The notes below the pieces were generated by a model. The model had not been told where the DNA came from. It did no database searches and saw nothing but the letters and a program-made list of their open reading frames with translations. Shown piece by piece: positions 25,278-35,058 of a stretch of 64,000 nt of DNA (position 1 is the first letter of the stretch; each line of letters begins with the position of its first letter). Source of the stretch: Ardenticatenaceae bacterium (GTDB lineage: Bacteria > Chloroflexota > Anaerolineae > Promineifilales > Promineifilaceae); contig JACKBV010000004.1 of NCBI GenBank assembly GCA_020634315.1, positions 1 through 64,000 of the forward strand. The letters run 5' to 3'. Made by a program: the position numbers and the translations under genes.

Positions 25278-26312
25278 ATGCTAAACAGTTTTAGGCCCGG
25301 TCAAAAATGGCTGGACACCAATGGGAATCTTATTCAAGCGCATGGCGGCTCTGTTTTATTCCATGAAGGCAAGTTCTACTGGTATGGGGAAAACAAAGAA
25401 AACACTTACGTTGAAACTGGGCTTTGGCATCAGGGCGTACGGTGTTATTCGTCTACAGACCTCTATAACTGGACCGATGAGGGCATTATTCTGGAAGCCG
25501 TAGAAGATGATCCGCGCAGTCCACTCCATCCCAACCGCATTATGGATCGTCCCCATATTCTTTATCACAAAGGCAATCGCCAGTTTGTTATGTGGGTGAA
25601 GTTTGCAGGAACGGATGAAAACCCTGCTGATTGGAGCACTCAATACATGGGGGTTGCCATATCAGATAAGATCACCAACCCTTTCCAACTGGTTCATACG
25701 GTTAAGCCGCTGGGCATGAACTCTGGCGATTTTGATCTCTATGCTGATCCGGCGGATGGAAAGGGTTACATCATTTTCGGACGTATTCATACCGAAGTGG
25801 TCATTGCCGATCTGACGGCAGATTATCTGAACGTGAACGGATATTATTCGGCACACTTTCCCCGCACAGGGCCACCAGAGGGGCGCGAGTCACCGGCGCT
25901 GTTCCGACATGGTCACCGCTTTTATCTGATGACTTCTGGAACAACCGGTTATCAGTCGAATCCAAGTGAAGTGGCGACAGCACAGTTGATCCATGGCCCG
26001 TGGGCTGAGTTGGGCGACGCCTGCCGCAACGATATGCACAGAAATAGCTTTGATAGTCAGTTTAGTTCTGTGTTGCAACATCCATTTAAAAAGGATTTGT
26101 ATATCGCTTTGGGTGACCGGTGGATGGATGGCGCACCTAAGGAAAAAGTGGAAGGCCCTAAATGGAATGCCGCTTTGTCGGGCTACACATGGCTTCCGAT
26201 CCGTTTTGATGGCGAACGGCCGTTTATTGAGTGGCATGATGAATGGCGTGTAGAAGAGTATGAAGATAAAGAACGGGAATTGTCATGGTGGGAAAAGCCT
26301 ATCGGGGTATGA
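25278..26312 (+). CDS. Glycoside hydrolase, GH43 family-like
   Basis: 344 residues, five-bladed propeller type, no signal peptide seen, so probably cytosolic. IQAHGGSVLFHEGKFYWYGENKE is characteristic of GH43 members near exo-beta-1,3-galactanase (subfamily 24); SGDFDLYADPADGKGY supplies the second acidic residue and ESPALFRHGHRFYL the third. The first catalytic Asp, usually near the start of GH43 proteins, is here replaced by a His-rich stretch, as in that subfamily. Begins the three-enzyme operon; GH78 follows after three bases. Expected to release galactose or arabinose from side chains; exact specificity is not shown. Confidence 0.85.
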   Translation: MLNSFRPGQKWLDTNGNLIQAHGGSVLFHEGKFYWYGENKENTYVETGLWHQGVRCYSSTDLYNWTDEGIILEAVEDDPRSPLHPNRIMDRPHILYHKGNRQFVMWVKFAGTDENPADWSTQYMGVAISDKITNPFQLVHTVKPLGMNSGDFDLYADPADGKGYIIFGRIHTEVVIADLTADYLNVNGYYSAHFPRTGPPEGRESPALFRHGHRFYLMTSGTTGYQSNPSEVATAQLIHGPWAELGDACRNDMHRNSFDSQFSSVLQHPFKKDLYIALGDRWMDGAPKEKVEGPKWNAALSGYTWLPIRFDGERPFIEWHDEWRVEEYEDKERELSWWEKPIGV

Positions 26313-26315
26313 ATT

Positions 26316-29300
26316 ATGGCTGTTTCAACAAGCTCCCTATCAGCAACACGACTGCGTTGTGAAGCCTTAACGAATCCATTGGCAGTCACGCATCCCCGGC
26401 CCCGGTTAAGCTGGATTGTACAAGCAAACGAGCGGAATCAGTGGCAGAGTGCTTATCAGATTTTAGCCGCCTCTCGCCCGGAATTATTAGCCCAAAATCA
26501 GGGCGATTTGTGGGACAGTGGCAAGATTGCTTCCAACGAAACCATCAATATCGAGTATGATGGCCGACCGTTGGCCCCTACACAGCGCTGTTGGTGGAAA
26601 GTGTGTGTGTGGGATGGCGCAGATCGGGCATCAGAGTGGAGTGAAACGGCCGTTTTCGCGCAAGCCATCTCGCCCACTGATTGGCAGTCAGACTGGATCG
26701 GCCTCGACCAAACCCGCGATCTCGAACTTCCTCCAGCTCCGTTCGAAGGGGCTACCTGGATTTGGCTGAACCACAGCAAGGCCAGCCAGACAGCCGGCAT
26801 TTTTGTCGGTATGCTCACCCTGCCGGATGATGCTGTCATTGCCGATTCACAAATGGCCATTGCTGTTTCTGGGCGCTACCGTTTCTTTTGGGGCATGGAA
26901 CAGTATGTCGTCAGTGAAGATGAGAGGGCATCATGGCAACGGCCGTATATCCGCCATATGAACGAGCGCTTGCACCCCGGCAACAATTATTTCCTGCTCG
27001 TTGCCGAACAAGTTGGCGATCAGCCACCAGGCGTCCTCTTCAAAATCACCGTACAAACCGAAGACGGCCAAATATACACATTGGTTTCAGATAAAACATG
27101 GCAGGCCAGCGACGACATTCCCGAACAGCTACCTGCCAACGGCAACAAATGGCCGCCAGAAATATGGTACACACCCGACCGCAGCCGTGAGTGGCCCACC
27201 TGTCAGGTTGTCGCGCAATATGGTGCCGAACCCTGGGGTATTCTCTATGGAACCGAAAACCACCTGCCTCCGCCAGCTTACTTGCGGGGCAACTTCACCA
27301 TCGCCAAACCAATCCGACAGGCGACACTCTACGCGACGGCCCTTGGCGCATATGACCTACACCTGAACGGGCAGTGTGTTAACCGCAGCTACTTCGACCC
27401 AGGTTGGAGCGATTACAATATCCGGCTCTACTTTCGCGCTTTCGACGTAACGTCAATGCTGCAAATTGGCGAAAATGCCTTAGGCGCTGTCCTCGCCGAT
27501 GGTTGGTACAGCGGCTATATCGGCTGGTATCATGGCCGCGACACCTATGGCAAACACCCACGTTTTCGCAGTCAAATTCATATTGAATATGAAGACGGCA
27601 CAACCGAAATAATCGGCACGCACGCAAACTGGAAAGTGGCTGTTGGCCCCATTAAAGAGGCCGACATGCTCATGGGTGAGGTGTATGACGCGCGTGATGA
27701 GCTGACAGGATGGCACTCTCCTGGCTACAACGACGCAAACTGGACGCTTGTCGATACCAGCGTGGCACACTCCCCCCTACTGCAACCACATCCCGGCCCA
27801 CCGGTAGTCGCCCTCGAAAGTGAGAGTTTCATCCCACAGACCATTAGTGAACCACAACTTGGCGTCTACATTTTTGATTTAGGGCAAAACTTTGCCGGAA
27901 TTGTGCGCCTCAAGGTTCAAGGGGCGACTGCCGGGCAAAAAATCACCATGCGGCACGGCGAACGGCTCAAAGCAGATGGCAGCCTCTATACCAAAAATCT
28001 GCGCACCGCCCGCGCCACCGATACTTACATTTGTCGCGGGAATACCGAAGAAATCTGGTCGCCGCGCTTTACCTTTCATGGCTTCCAATATGTTGAAGTC
28101 ACTGGCCTGACAACTCCGCCGGATAAAGAAACGATTACCGGCATTCCTCTCAGTACGGACACCCCTCGCGCCGGATCATTTACCTGCTCCGATGAACTGG
28201 CAAACAAGCTGGCCAACAATGTTTATTGGAGCCAGCGTTCTAATTATTTAGAAGTTGTCACCGATTGCCCGCAGCGCGACGAGCGGTTAGGCTGGGGCGA
28301 TGCCGCCTGGACATTCTTGCATGCAGGGGCATTACGGGCCGATGTGCAAGGATTTTACACGAAGTGGATGGTTGATTGGGATGATGCTCAATATCCCGAC
28401 GGGTTATTTCCGTGGCTGGCACCGCTGGTGATCACCAAGATGGATGTAAGCGGGCCAGGTTGGGCCGGTTCTGGCCCGGCATGGGCTGACGCCGGTGTAA
28501 TTTGCCCCTGGACAATTTATGATCTCTATGGAGATCGCCGCCAATTGGCCCAGCATTATCCGGCAATGGTGCGGCAGGTGGCGTGGTATCGGCAAACAAG
28601 CCGTCCTGATCTGCTGCCACCGCCAGTCTACAAATGTCTAGGGGATTGGTTGAATTATCAGGCGGAAATTCCCGACGATGTTTTTCGTACTATCTTCTTT
28701 GCTTACAGCACAGGATTGGTAGCACGCGCGGCTGAAGTGTTGGGTAAGCATGAAGATGCAGTATACTACAATTCGCTACGCGAAGACATCGAGCGTGTTT
28801 TCCAGCGGACTTATGTAGATGAAAACGGCCGTATTCCGGGCGATACACAAAGCGGCTATGCGCTGGCACTGCTTTTCGATCTGCTAACTAAGGAGCAAGC
28901 AGGACAGGCAGCGCAACATCTGGTGGACAACATCCGCGCATTCGGCTGGCGGCCTACAACCGGTCTAATTGGCACCTTGCCACTGATGCTGGCTCTGTCG
29001 AAAATCGGCCGTAACGATGTGGCCTACCGCCTGCTGCACAACGAGCAGTTTCCCGGCTGGAATTTTTCCATTAAGAATGGGGCGACCACCATTTGGGAGC
29101 GCTGGGATAGTTGGACACCGGAAACGGGCTTCGGTGATGCCAGCATGAATTCATTCAACCACTTTTCGTTGGGTGCAGTTTACCAATGGATGGTGGAGAC
29201 GATAGGCGGTATTCGCAAGGATGGCCCCGCTTACAAGCGTTTGGTGATTGCCCCTGAACCGGGTGGTCATATCACCAATGCCCAGGTTACCTATGATAGT

Positions 29301-29561
29301 GTTCATGGCTTAATCGAAACAGCATGGCAGGTTCATGAGAATCAACTTGAGTTGACGGTACAAATCCCGGCCAACACGACGGCGACGATTATTTTGCCCG
29401 CTGCAAATCGGAATGATATTGACGAAAACGGCCGTTCCCTCACCGAAATTGCCGACCTGCAATTTATCAAACAGGAATCGGGTCGTGTCTTTCTGGCGGC
29501 TGGTTCAGGACGGTATCAGTTTCGTATCCAAAACGCTATTTTGAGAAGGATTACAGATTGA
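26316..29561 (+). CDS. Alpha-L-rhamnosidase, GH78 family
   Basis: 1081 residues, typical length. N-terminal beta domain (NPLAVTHPRPRLSWIV), then the rhamnosidase N-domain (TLYATALGAYDLHLNGQCVN, LADGWYSGYIGW), then the (alpha/alpha)6 catalytic barrel with DCPQRDERLGWGDA, which carries the general-acid region, and TIWERWDSW. A C-terminal beta domain ends the chain. Hydrolyses terminal alpha-L-rhamnose from plant glycosides, pectin (RG-I) or arabinogalactan. No signal peptide, so it acts on imported glycosides. Starts 3 bp after GH43 stop. Four ACGGCCGT copies. Confidence 0.95.
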   Translation: MAVSTSSLSATRLRCEALTNPLAVTHPRPRLSWIVQANERNQWQSAYQILAASRPELLAQNQGDLWDSGKIASNETINIEYDGRPLAPTQRCWWKVCVWDGADRASEWSETAVFAQAISPTDWQSDWIGLDQTRDLELPPAPFEGATWIWLNHSKASQTAGIFVGMLTLPDDAVIADSQMAIAVSGRYRFFWGMEQYVVSEDERASWQRPYIRHMNERLHPGNNYFLLVAEQVGDQPPGVLFKITVQTEDGQIYTLVSDKTWQASDDIPEQLPANGNKWPPEIWYTPDRSREWPTCQVVAQYGAEPWGILYGTENHLPPPAYLRGNFTIAKPIRQATLYATALGAYDLHLNGQCVNRSYFDPGWSDYNIRLYFRAFDVTSMLQIGENALGAVLADGWYSGYIGWYHGRDTYGKHPRFRSQIHIEYEDGTTEIIGTHANWKVAVGPIKEADMLMGEVYDARDELTGWHSPGYNDANWTLVDTSVAHSPLLQPHPGPPVVALESESFIPQTISEPQLGVYIFDLGQNFAGIVRLKVQGATAGQKITMRHGERLKADGSLYTKNLRTARATDTYICRGNTEEIWSPRFTFHGFQYVEVTGLTTPPDKETITGIPLSTDTPRAGSFTCSDELANKLANNVYWSQRSNYLEVVTDCPQRDERLGWGDAAWTFLHAGALRADVQGFYTKWMVDWDDAQYPDGLFPWLAPLVITKMDVSGPGWAGSGPAWADAGVICPWTIYDLYGDRRQLAQHYPAMVRQVAWYRQTSRPDLLPPPVYKCLGDWLNYQAEIPDDVFRTIFFAYSTGLVARAAEVLGKHEDAVYYNSLREDIERVFQRTYVDENGRIPGDTQSGYALALLFDLLTKEQAGQAAQHLVDNIRAFGWRPTTGLIGTLPLMLALSKIGRNDVAYRLLHNEQFPGWNFSIKNGATTIWERWDSWTPETGFGDASMNSFNHFSLGAVYQWMVETIGGIRKDGPAYKRLVIAPEPGGHITNAQVTYDSVHGLIETAWQVHENQLELTVQIPANTTATIILPAANRNDIDENGRSLTEIADLQFIKQESGRVFLAAGSGRYQFRIQNAILRRITD

Positions 29562-29602
29562 ACCAGCTTCAATACTGGTTCATGAAAACAGGACAGAAAA
29601 AC

Positions 29603-32227
29603 ATGAAGGCAGATTGGGATACCCCCGAAATCAATGAACAAATCGAAGCCGTTATACGGCGTTTATCCCTGGCAGAAAAAATCGAGTTGGTCAGCGGTAA
29701 TCTTGTTATCGAGAAGCCAGGTGAAGAGACCAAGCTCCCGGAAGGCATTCCCCTGTTTGTACTGGCAGATGGCCCGGCTGGCATACGCATCCTTGGCGAG
29801 AAAGGCAAGCCCGGTAAATCTACCAATTTACCGGCGCCCATTGCCCTGGCTGCTACCTGGGATCCAGAGTTGGTGCGGCAATATGGCGATCTGATTGGCC
29901 GGGAGATGGTCGCCACAGGTCACAATATTCTCCTTGGCCCAGCAGTGGATATTGCCAGAGCGCCACTTGGTGGACGCACGTTTGAATCATTTGGCGAAGA
30001 CCCGCTATTACAAGCACGCATGGTCGCTGCCGAAATTCCGGCCATCCAGGCACATGGTGTGCAGGCCTGCATCAAGCATTATTTGGTGAATAACCAGGAA
30101 TATCAGCGCACTTCGGTGGATGTTCAAGTAGATGAACGCACATTACAAGAAATTTACTTGCCACCCTTTGCCGCTGCTGTGCAGCAAGGGCAGGTGGCCC
30201 TGGCAATGGGTTCTTACAATAAGATAAACGGCACCTATGCCTGTGAAAATGCCTCAGTCCTGACGACGATTTTGCGGGAACAGTTGGGGTTCCGGGGTTG
30301 GGTGATGAGTGATTTTATGGCTACTCCCAGTACGGCGGCCGCGGCTAATGCCGGTTTGGAGTGGGAATTAGGGGATGAAAGATGGGGAGAGAAGCTGCTT
30401 GCGGCTGTGCAAGCGGGAGAGGTCACTGAGACGCGTCTCGATGAAATGGTGCGACGTATTTTGCGACCAACGTATGGATTGGGCTTGCATAAACGTCAAC
30501 GGGAAATACGGCCGTTTCCCATCAATGAACATGGGGCGAAAGCCAGGACCATTGCCGAGCAAAGCATCGTTCTCCTGAAAAACGAAGGTGATTTGCTGCC
30601 CTTATCGGTCAACACCGTGCGTTCGATTGCCATCATTGGGCCAGATGCCGACAACATCTCCGCGGCTGGCGGGGGAAGCGCCGCCGTACAAGCAACTTAC
30701 GGCGTCAGCGTTTTGGCTGGCATTCGGCAGCGTGTTGGTGATGAGGTAAAGGTTGGCTATGCCCCTGGTGTGGATCCCATCGGGGCTGGCATACTTCTGC
30801 CGGGACTGCCCGCTGTGCCATCTGATTACTTTTCGCCGCCAGAAGGCAGCGAGGGGATTCACGGTGTGCGAGCGGAATATTGGGCGAATCTCGACTTTGC
30901 CGGGGAGCCAAATCTGATACGAAACGAACCGTGCATTGAGTTAAATCAAGGCTTTTTTGACATTATGTCCGGGGTGAGTGTTGCGTCGCCCAAGCTGCCC
31001 CCTGCTCCCATGAATGCTGGAGTAAACGGCCGTCTCGCCGCGCGCTGGACGGGTAGTCTGACCGCTCCCACCAGTGGCGAGTATACCTTGTCGTTGACGG
31101 TACAGGGCACAGCGCGGCTTTATCTAGGTGACAGATTGGTAATTGATACCGCAGTCGCCCAACCTGTCGCCAGCAGCAACTCACGCGTACTGCCTAATAC
31201 TGCACCTGATGAATGGGACGCCTATGCATTAAAGGTGTATACGGCCGTTACCCGCCTGACTGCCAATCAACCAATGGCTGTTAAGGTTGAATATGCCGCC
31301 GATGCACAAGAGGTGTGGCCTATTCCACAGGCAATGCTGCGTTTTGGCTGGCAGCCCCCGGCTGATGTGGTGACACCGATGATGGAAACGGCCGTTACGC
31401 TGGCTCAGCAATCCGATGTCGCCATTATCGTTGTCCGTACATTTGAAAGCGAAGAGATGGATCGCCCCGATTTGTGCCTGCCCAATAGGCAAGATAAACT
31501 GATTCAAGCGGTAACGGCCGTAAATCCACACACCGTTGTCGTTATCATGAGCGGCGCAGCGGTGGAAACCGCAAGCTGGGAAGATAACGTACCTGCCGTG
31601 ATAGAAGCCTGGTATACTGGTCAAGAACAAGGAAATGCTGTCGCACGCATTCTTTTTGGCGATGTCAATCCATCTGGCAAGCTCCCCCTCACCTTCCCGC
31701 GTACTGAGCAAGAAACACCCGTTGCCACCCAAGCCCAATACCCCGGCGTGGATGGTGTTGTCCATTACAGTGAAGGGCTTGCAGTAGGTTATCGTGGCTA
31801 TGAGCAGAAAGGAATTGAACCACGCTATCCTTTTGGACATGGCCTATCTTACACCACGTTTGCTTATGGCCCCCTTTCGGTCACACCAGAGACAACTGAT
31901 GGGAAGCAGCCCATCCAGGTATCATTTGAACTGACCAACATTGGCTTCCACGCTGGGACAGAGATTGCCCAGGTTTATCTGCAACTGCCGGATGCTACCG
32001 CCGCACCACGAAAGCTGGTGGGATGGACGCGGGTATCGTTGGCCCCAGGCAAGCGGCGGCGCGTGACAATTGAGCTGGATCCGTTATCGTGGGAACGGCC
32101 GTTTTCCTACTGGAACACGCAAAACCGGCAATGGGAAATCGCACCAGGAACATATCAACTGTCTGTTGGGGCATCCTCACAAGACATCCGGCTTTCATCT
32201 TCCTTTCCGCTCATTGCAGGAGCATAG
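29603..32227 (+). CDS. Beta-glycosidase, GH3 family with PA14 insertion
   Basis: 874 residues from the ATG at 29603, supported by AGGA nine bases upstream; in-frame starts at 29558 (TTG) and 29582 are possible. GH3 N-domain with KHYLVNNQEYQR and the nucleophile Asp in GWVMSDF; C-domain with acidic acid/base region; a PA14 carbohydrate-binding domain sits between (GVRAEYWANLDF to about 150 residues later); a fibronectin III-like end (GTEIAQVYLQLP, WERPFSYW). Likely beta-glucosidase or beta-xylosidase. Last gene of the operon, near two terminator-like palindromes. Eight or so ACGGCCGT-type sites make it one of the richest genes. Confidence 0.93.
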   Translation: MKADWDTPEINEQIEAVIRRLSLAEKIELVSGNLVIEKPGEETKLPEGIPLFVLADGPAGIRILGEKGKPGKSTNLPAPIALAATWDPELVRQYGDLIGREMVATGHNILLGPAVDIARAPLGGRTFESFGEDPLLQARMVAAEIPAIQAHGVQACIKHYLVNNQEYQRTSVDVQVDERTLQEIYLPPFAAAVQQGQVALAMGSYNKINGTYACENASVLTTILREQLGFRGWVMSDFMATPSTAAAANAGLEWELGDERWGEKLLAAVQAGEVTETRLDEMVRRILRPTYGLGLHKRQREIRPFPINEHGAKARTIAEQSIVLLKNEGDLLPLSVNTVRSIAIIGPDADNISAAGGGSAAVQATYGVSVLAGIRQRVGDEVKVGYAPGVDPIGAGILLPGLPAVPSDYFSPPEGSEGIHGVRAEYWANLDFAGEPNLIRNEPCIELNQGFFDIMSGVSVASPKLPPAPMNAGVNGRLAARWTGSLTAPTSGEYTLSLTVQGTARLYLGDRLVIDTAVAQPVASSNSRVLPNTAPDEWDAYALKVYTAVTRLTANQPMAVKVEYAADAQEVWPIPQAMLRFGWQPPADVVTPMMETAVTLAQQSDVAIIVVRTFESEEMDRPDLCLPNRQDKLIQAVTAVNPHTVVVIMSGAAVETASWEDNVPAVIEAWYTGQEQGNAVARILFGDVNPSGKLPLTFPRTEQETPVATQAQYPGVDGVVHYSEGLAVGYRGYEQKGIEPRYPFGHGLSYTTFAYGPLSVTPETTDGKQPIQVSFELTNIGFHAGTEIAQVYLQLPDATAAPRKLVGWTRVSLAPGKRRRVTIELDPLSWERPFSYWNTQNRQWEIAPGTYQLSVGASSQDIRLSSSFPLIAGA

Positions 32228-32274
32228 CACGACATTAACTTCATCGACTGGTACTCTAGTCTTGAACAAGAAAA

Positions 32275-32294
32275 AACCCATCATATGATGGGTT
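32275..32294 (+). terminator. Palindrome after the glycosidase operon
   Basis: A 20-bp perfect palindrome (AACCCATCATATGATGGGTT) 48 bp after the GH3 stop, preceded by six A residues and followed by GTCATTGCTCTTTT. It can fold as a short-stem terminator on either strand. Confidence 0.5.
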
Positions 32295-32308
32295 GTCATT
32301 GCTCTTTT

Positions 32309-32357
32309 CCCCTGAAAAAGCGTATTGGGGCTAAACCGATATACACTTTTTCAGGGG
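32309..32357. terminator. Stem-loop between convergent GH3 and M20 genes
   Basis: CCCCTGAAAAAG (32309-32320) is exactly complementary to CTTTTTCAGGGG (32346-32357), with a 25-base loop. It lies 15 bp from the end of the minus-strand peptidase gene and can serve both converging operons. Confidence 0.6.
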
Positions 32358-32372
32358 AGGGTCAGTTACTTG

Positions 32373-33746
32373 TTACGCTTCCATCCGCGCAAATCCTTCA
32401 ATGATTCGCGCTGTATGCTGAATGCCTTTCAGGAAATAGTCGAGACGCATGTTTTCATTGGGAGCATGAACCTGACTGTCTGGATAGCCAATGCCGGCCG
32501 AAACAACCGGCAGGCCAAGGACATGAATGAAGGGATAGTTCGGGCCGCTGCCACCAACGATTGGCTCAACTAAGGGGGTCTTGCCGTAAACGGCCGTTGC
32601 CGTTTCATTCGCCAGCCGCACAAATGGATGGTCAGGGTCCACCTTCGCCGGACGGCCACCGCCCAACAACGTCACCGTCACATCACTAAAACCATGTGTA
32701 TCAAGATGTGCCCGCAATTTGGCGACAATATCATCTGGTCGCTGATTCGGAACCAGGCGGAAGTCAACTTTTGCCATTGCTTTGGCAGGCAGCACCGTTT
32801 TCGTGCCCACACCTTGATACCCCGAATTTAAGCCACAAATCGTGCAAGTTGGTGTAAACACGGCTTGCTGTTTCAAATCAAGCCCACCTTCCACACCACC
32901 AAGGAAGCCCTTCAACTTATACGTCTCTAGCAAATTAGGGGCATGATCAGGTAATAGTTGCAGCAGTTCCAGATCACGTGCGCTGGGGGCGACAACATCA
33001 TCGTAAAAACCAGGTATCAAAATTTGTTCGTTATCGTCTTTGAGCGTGTTCAGCGCCCAGACCAACCGCCACGCCGCATTGGGGAAAATCGAGCCACCAA
33101 GGCCGGAATGGGCATCCTTAACGGCCGTTTGCACCGACAGTTCCACATAACAAATGCCGCGCATCCCCAACGACTGTGCCGGATTGCCATCATAATCCAC
33201 ACCGCCAAATTCCCAGATGCAAGCATCCGCCGCCAATTTCTGCTGGTGATCTTCCACAAAAGCAGGCATATTGGGGCTGCCCACTTCCTCTTCCCCTTCA
33301 ATGACGAATTTCACATTGCACGGCAATTCGCCCAGCGCCTCTTTCACCGCAGCCAGCGCCGCCAGGCGGGCAATGATGTGCCCTTTGTCATCGCTGATGC
33401 CGCGTGCATAAAACGTATCACCTTTGCGCGTCATCTCGAAGGGAGGCGAGTCCCACAGTTCCAACGGTTCCGGCGGCTGCACATCATAGTGCAGGTAAAA
33501 CAAGAGGGTTTTATCGGAACGGCCGTTTCCCTCCCCATACACCACCGGATACCCATTCGACGGCATCACTTCAGCGCGAAACCCTTGTTCTTGCAGCATC
33601 GTCGCCACCAAATCGGCACATTCCGCAATGCCATAATTTTGCGCCGACACACTGGGCTGCGCACAAAGACGCGCCAACTGTTCCAGCCAATAATCTTGAG
33701 TGCGCTCAATATACGCATCAATCTTTGTTAAGACATCTTGCTCCAT
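32373..33746 (-). CDS. M20 family metallopeptidase (dipeptidase)
   Basis: 457 residues from the ATG at 33746, which has AGGAG eight bases upstream; a TTG six codons earlier overlaps that site. Zinc motifs in order: LHYDVQPPE, ARGISDDKG, EGEEEVGSPN, with the Glu pair as catalytic base. The dimerisation domain lies at about 190-340. Matches the ArgE/DapE/CNDP group of cytosolic non-specific dipeptidases. Last gene of a five-gene minus-strand run. Three ACGGCCGT copies (EGNGRSD is one of them). Confidence 0.93.
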   Translation of the reverse strand: MEQDVLTKIDAYIERTQDYWLEQLARLCAQPSVSAQNYGIAECADLVATMLQEQGFRAEVMPSNGYPVVYGEGNGRSDKTLLFYLHYDVQPPEPLELWDSPPFEMTRKGDTFYARGISDDKGHIIARLAALAAVKEALGELPCNVKFVIEGEEEVGSPNMPAFVEDHQQKLAADACIWEFGGVDYDGNPAQSLGMRGICYVELSVQTAVKDAHSGLGGSIFPNAAWRLVWALNTLKDDNEQILIPGFYDDVVAPSARDLELLQLLPDHAPNLLETYKLKGFLGGVEGGLDLKQQAVFTPTCTICGLNSGYQGVGTKTVLPAKAMAKVDFRLVPNQRPDDIVAKLRAHLDTHGFSDVTVTLLGGGRPAKVDPDHPFVRLANETATAVYGKTPLVEPIVGGSGPNYPFIHVLGLPVVSAGIGYPDSQVHAPNENMRLDYFLKGIQHTARIIEGFARMEA

Positions 33747-33760
33747 CCTCTCATCTCCTA

Positions 33761-34369
33761 TCAATGTTTATATGACAGCCGCGCCAGCCATGGGCCGTAC
33801 TGTCCTGCATTCTGCCACCCGTCTGTAATGGTGAAACCAGCAGCAGCCAGCAAAGGATCAATGGTTTCCGGCTGCCAGTAAACAAAAAAACGGGGGGCTT
33901 GCTGTTTATACGATTGTTCACTCCACTGTTCGCCATCGCCCAACTTCACCGACATATAAAAAATGCCGCCCGGCCGCAAAATACGGCCAAACTCGGCGAA
34001 GGCGGATGGCAGCAACGGCCGTGGCAAATGCAGCAGCGACGCACACGCCCAAACCGCATCCACTGCCTCTGCCGCGATGGGTAACGAACACATATCCGCC
34101 TGAGCACAAGGGACATCGACACCACGCTGGCGCCCACTTTGCATCATATGCCAGGAAAGGTCAACGCCAACAGCTTGCCGCTGCCGTTCGCGCAAAATAG
34201 CCGTATCAAACCCTGGCCCACAGCCAACATCGAGCACGCGGCTGTGCGCAGGAACCCGTTTCATGAAGGCTTCCAGGTCATGCAATATCTGACCGCGCTC
34301 CACGGTGGTATCGGCATACACCGCAGCAATTCGCCGATAGGCGGCTTGTGTCTGGTCAATTTCGCGCAT
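33761..34369 (-). CDS. Class I SAM-dependent methyltransferase
   Basis: 202 residues, Rossmann-type methyltransferase. Motif I is VLDVGCGPGFDTAIL, the acidic loop is AVGVDLS, motif IV is AVWACASLLHLPR. Methyltransf_11/25 group, small-molecule substrate unknown. Its stop lies 14 bp before the peptidase start and its start 6 bp after the endonuclease stop, so all are one transcript. Confidence 0.92.
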   Translation of the reverse strand: MREIDQTQAAYRRIAAVYADTTVERGQILHDLEAFMKRVPAHSRVLDVGCGPGFDTAILRERQRQAVGVDLSWHMMQSGRQRGVDVPCAQADMCSLPIAAEAVDAVWACASLLHLPRPLLPSAFAEFGRILRPGGIFYMSVKLGDGEQWSEQSYKQQAPRFFVYWQPETIDPLLAAAGFTITDGWQNAGQYGPWLARLSYKH

Positions 34370-34375
34370 CGTCTG

Positions 34376-35047
34376 TCACTTGCCTGTTGTCTCACTGAGA
34401 ACGGCCGTTATCTGCCCCAGCGCCGTGCCATCAATCAATGTGATGGGCTTGCCCTGTGCCCACTCGCGTGCCGACTCAGAAATATCAGCCGTTGTCACCA
34501 AAAAAGCGTGTACAGCCTCTTCATGAATAAGCGTGCCATACAACTCGCGCACAATTTCCGGGCCAATGGTGCTGCGGTAACGCTTGCACTGCACAATGGC
34601 CCGCCGCCCACTGGCCTGTGCTATCTCCAGGTCAACGCCCATGTCGCCACTACGGCCACGATGCGTCACACGATACCCTTTTTTGCGAAACAACTGCGCG
34701 ACAAATATTTCAAAGTCATATGGGCTGAGGGCATAAAGGGTGTCAACATCAACCGCCGGAATCGTGACCACATCGCGGCGGCGGTACTGCCACGCCACCA
34801 CAATCCATAAACAAACCAGGGTAACTGCACCAGCCACTTCGCTCAGACTGAGCAATTCAGTGAAGGTTCCCGGTAAACGGGCGATCCAGGCGGGCTGCCA
34901 CATGGCTCGATACGTTACCCAGAGGCCGAAAACGGCCGTTAATCCCGCCAGCAAACGTCGCCCGGCAAACGCCGCCTGCGCCGAAGCACGCCGCAGTTGC
35001 ACCACCGGTTGATTGAACTGTTGCAGCCAATGAAATCGTGCCAACAT
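34376..35047 (-). CDS. Membrane-anchored restriction-endonuclease-like protein (Mrr_cat)
   Basis: 223 residues. Two membrane segments in the first 90 residues (RLLAGLTAVFGLWVTY and VAGAVTLVCLWIVVAW), then a PD-(D/E)XK nuclease domain: LSPYDFEIFVAQLFRKKGY, GDMGVDLEIA, RAIVQCKRY, which carry the Asp and the QxK catalytic residues of the Mrr type. Such membrane-linked Mrr domains may cut methylated or incoming DNA at the envelope; direct evidence is lacking. The nearby methyltransferase is not a DNA methylase by its motifs, so this is not a classical restriction-modification pair. Confidence 0.88.
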   Translation of the reverse strand: MLARFHWLQQFNQPVVQLRRASAQAAFAGRRLLAGLTAVFGLWVTYRAMWQPAWIARLPGTFTELLSLSEVAGAVTLVCLWIVVAWQYRRRDVVTIPAVDVDTLYALSPYDFEIFVAQLFRKKGYRVTHRGRSGDMGVDLEIAQASGRRAIVQCKRYRSTIGPEIVRELYGTLIHEEAVHAFLVTTADISESAREWAQGKPITLIDGTALGQITAVLSETTGK

Positions 35048-35058
35048 AATCTGTAAGT

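Noticed and set aside
33761..35047. Restriction-modification system made of the methyltransferase and Mrr-like genes
   Set aside because: The methyltransferase has small-molecule class I motifs and no DNA-methylase DPPY/NPPY or PCQ motif.
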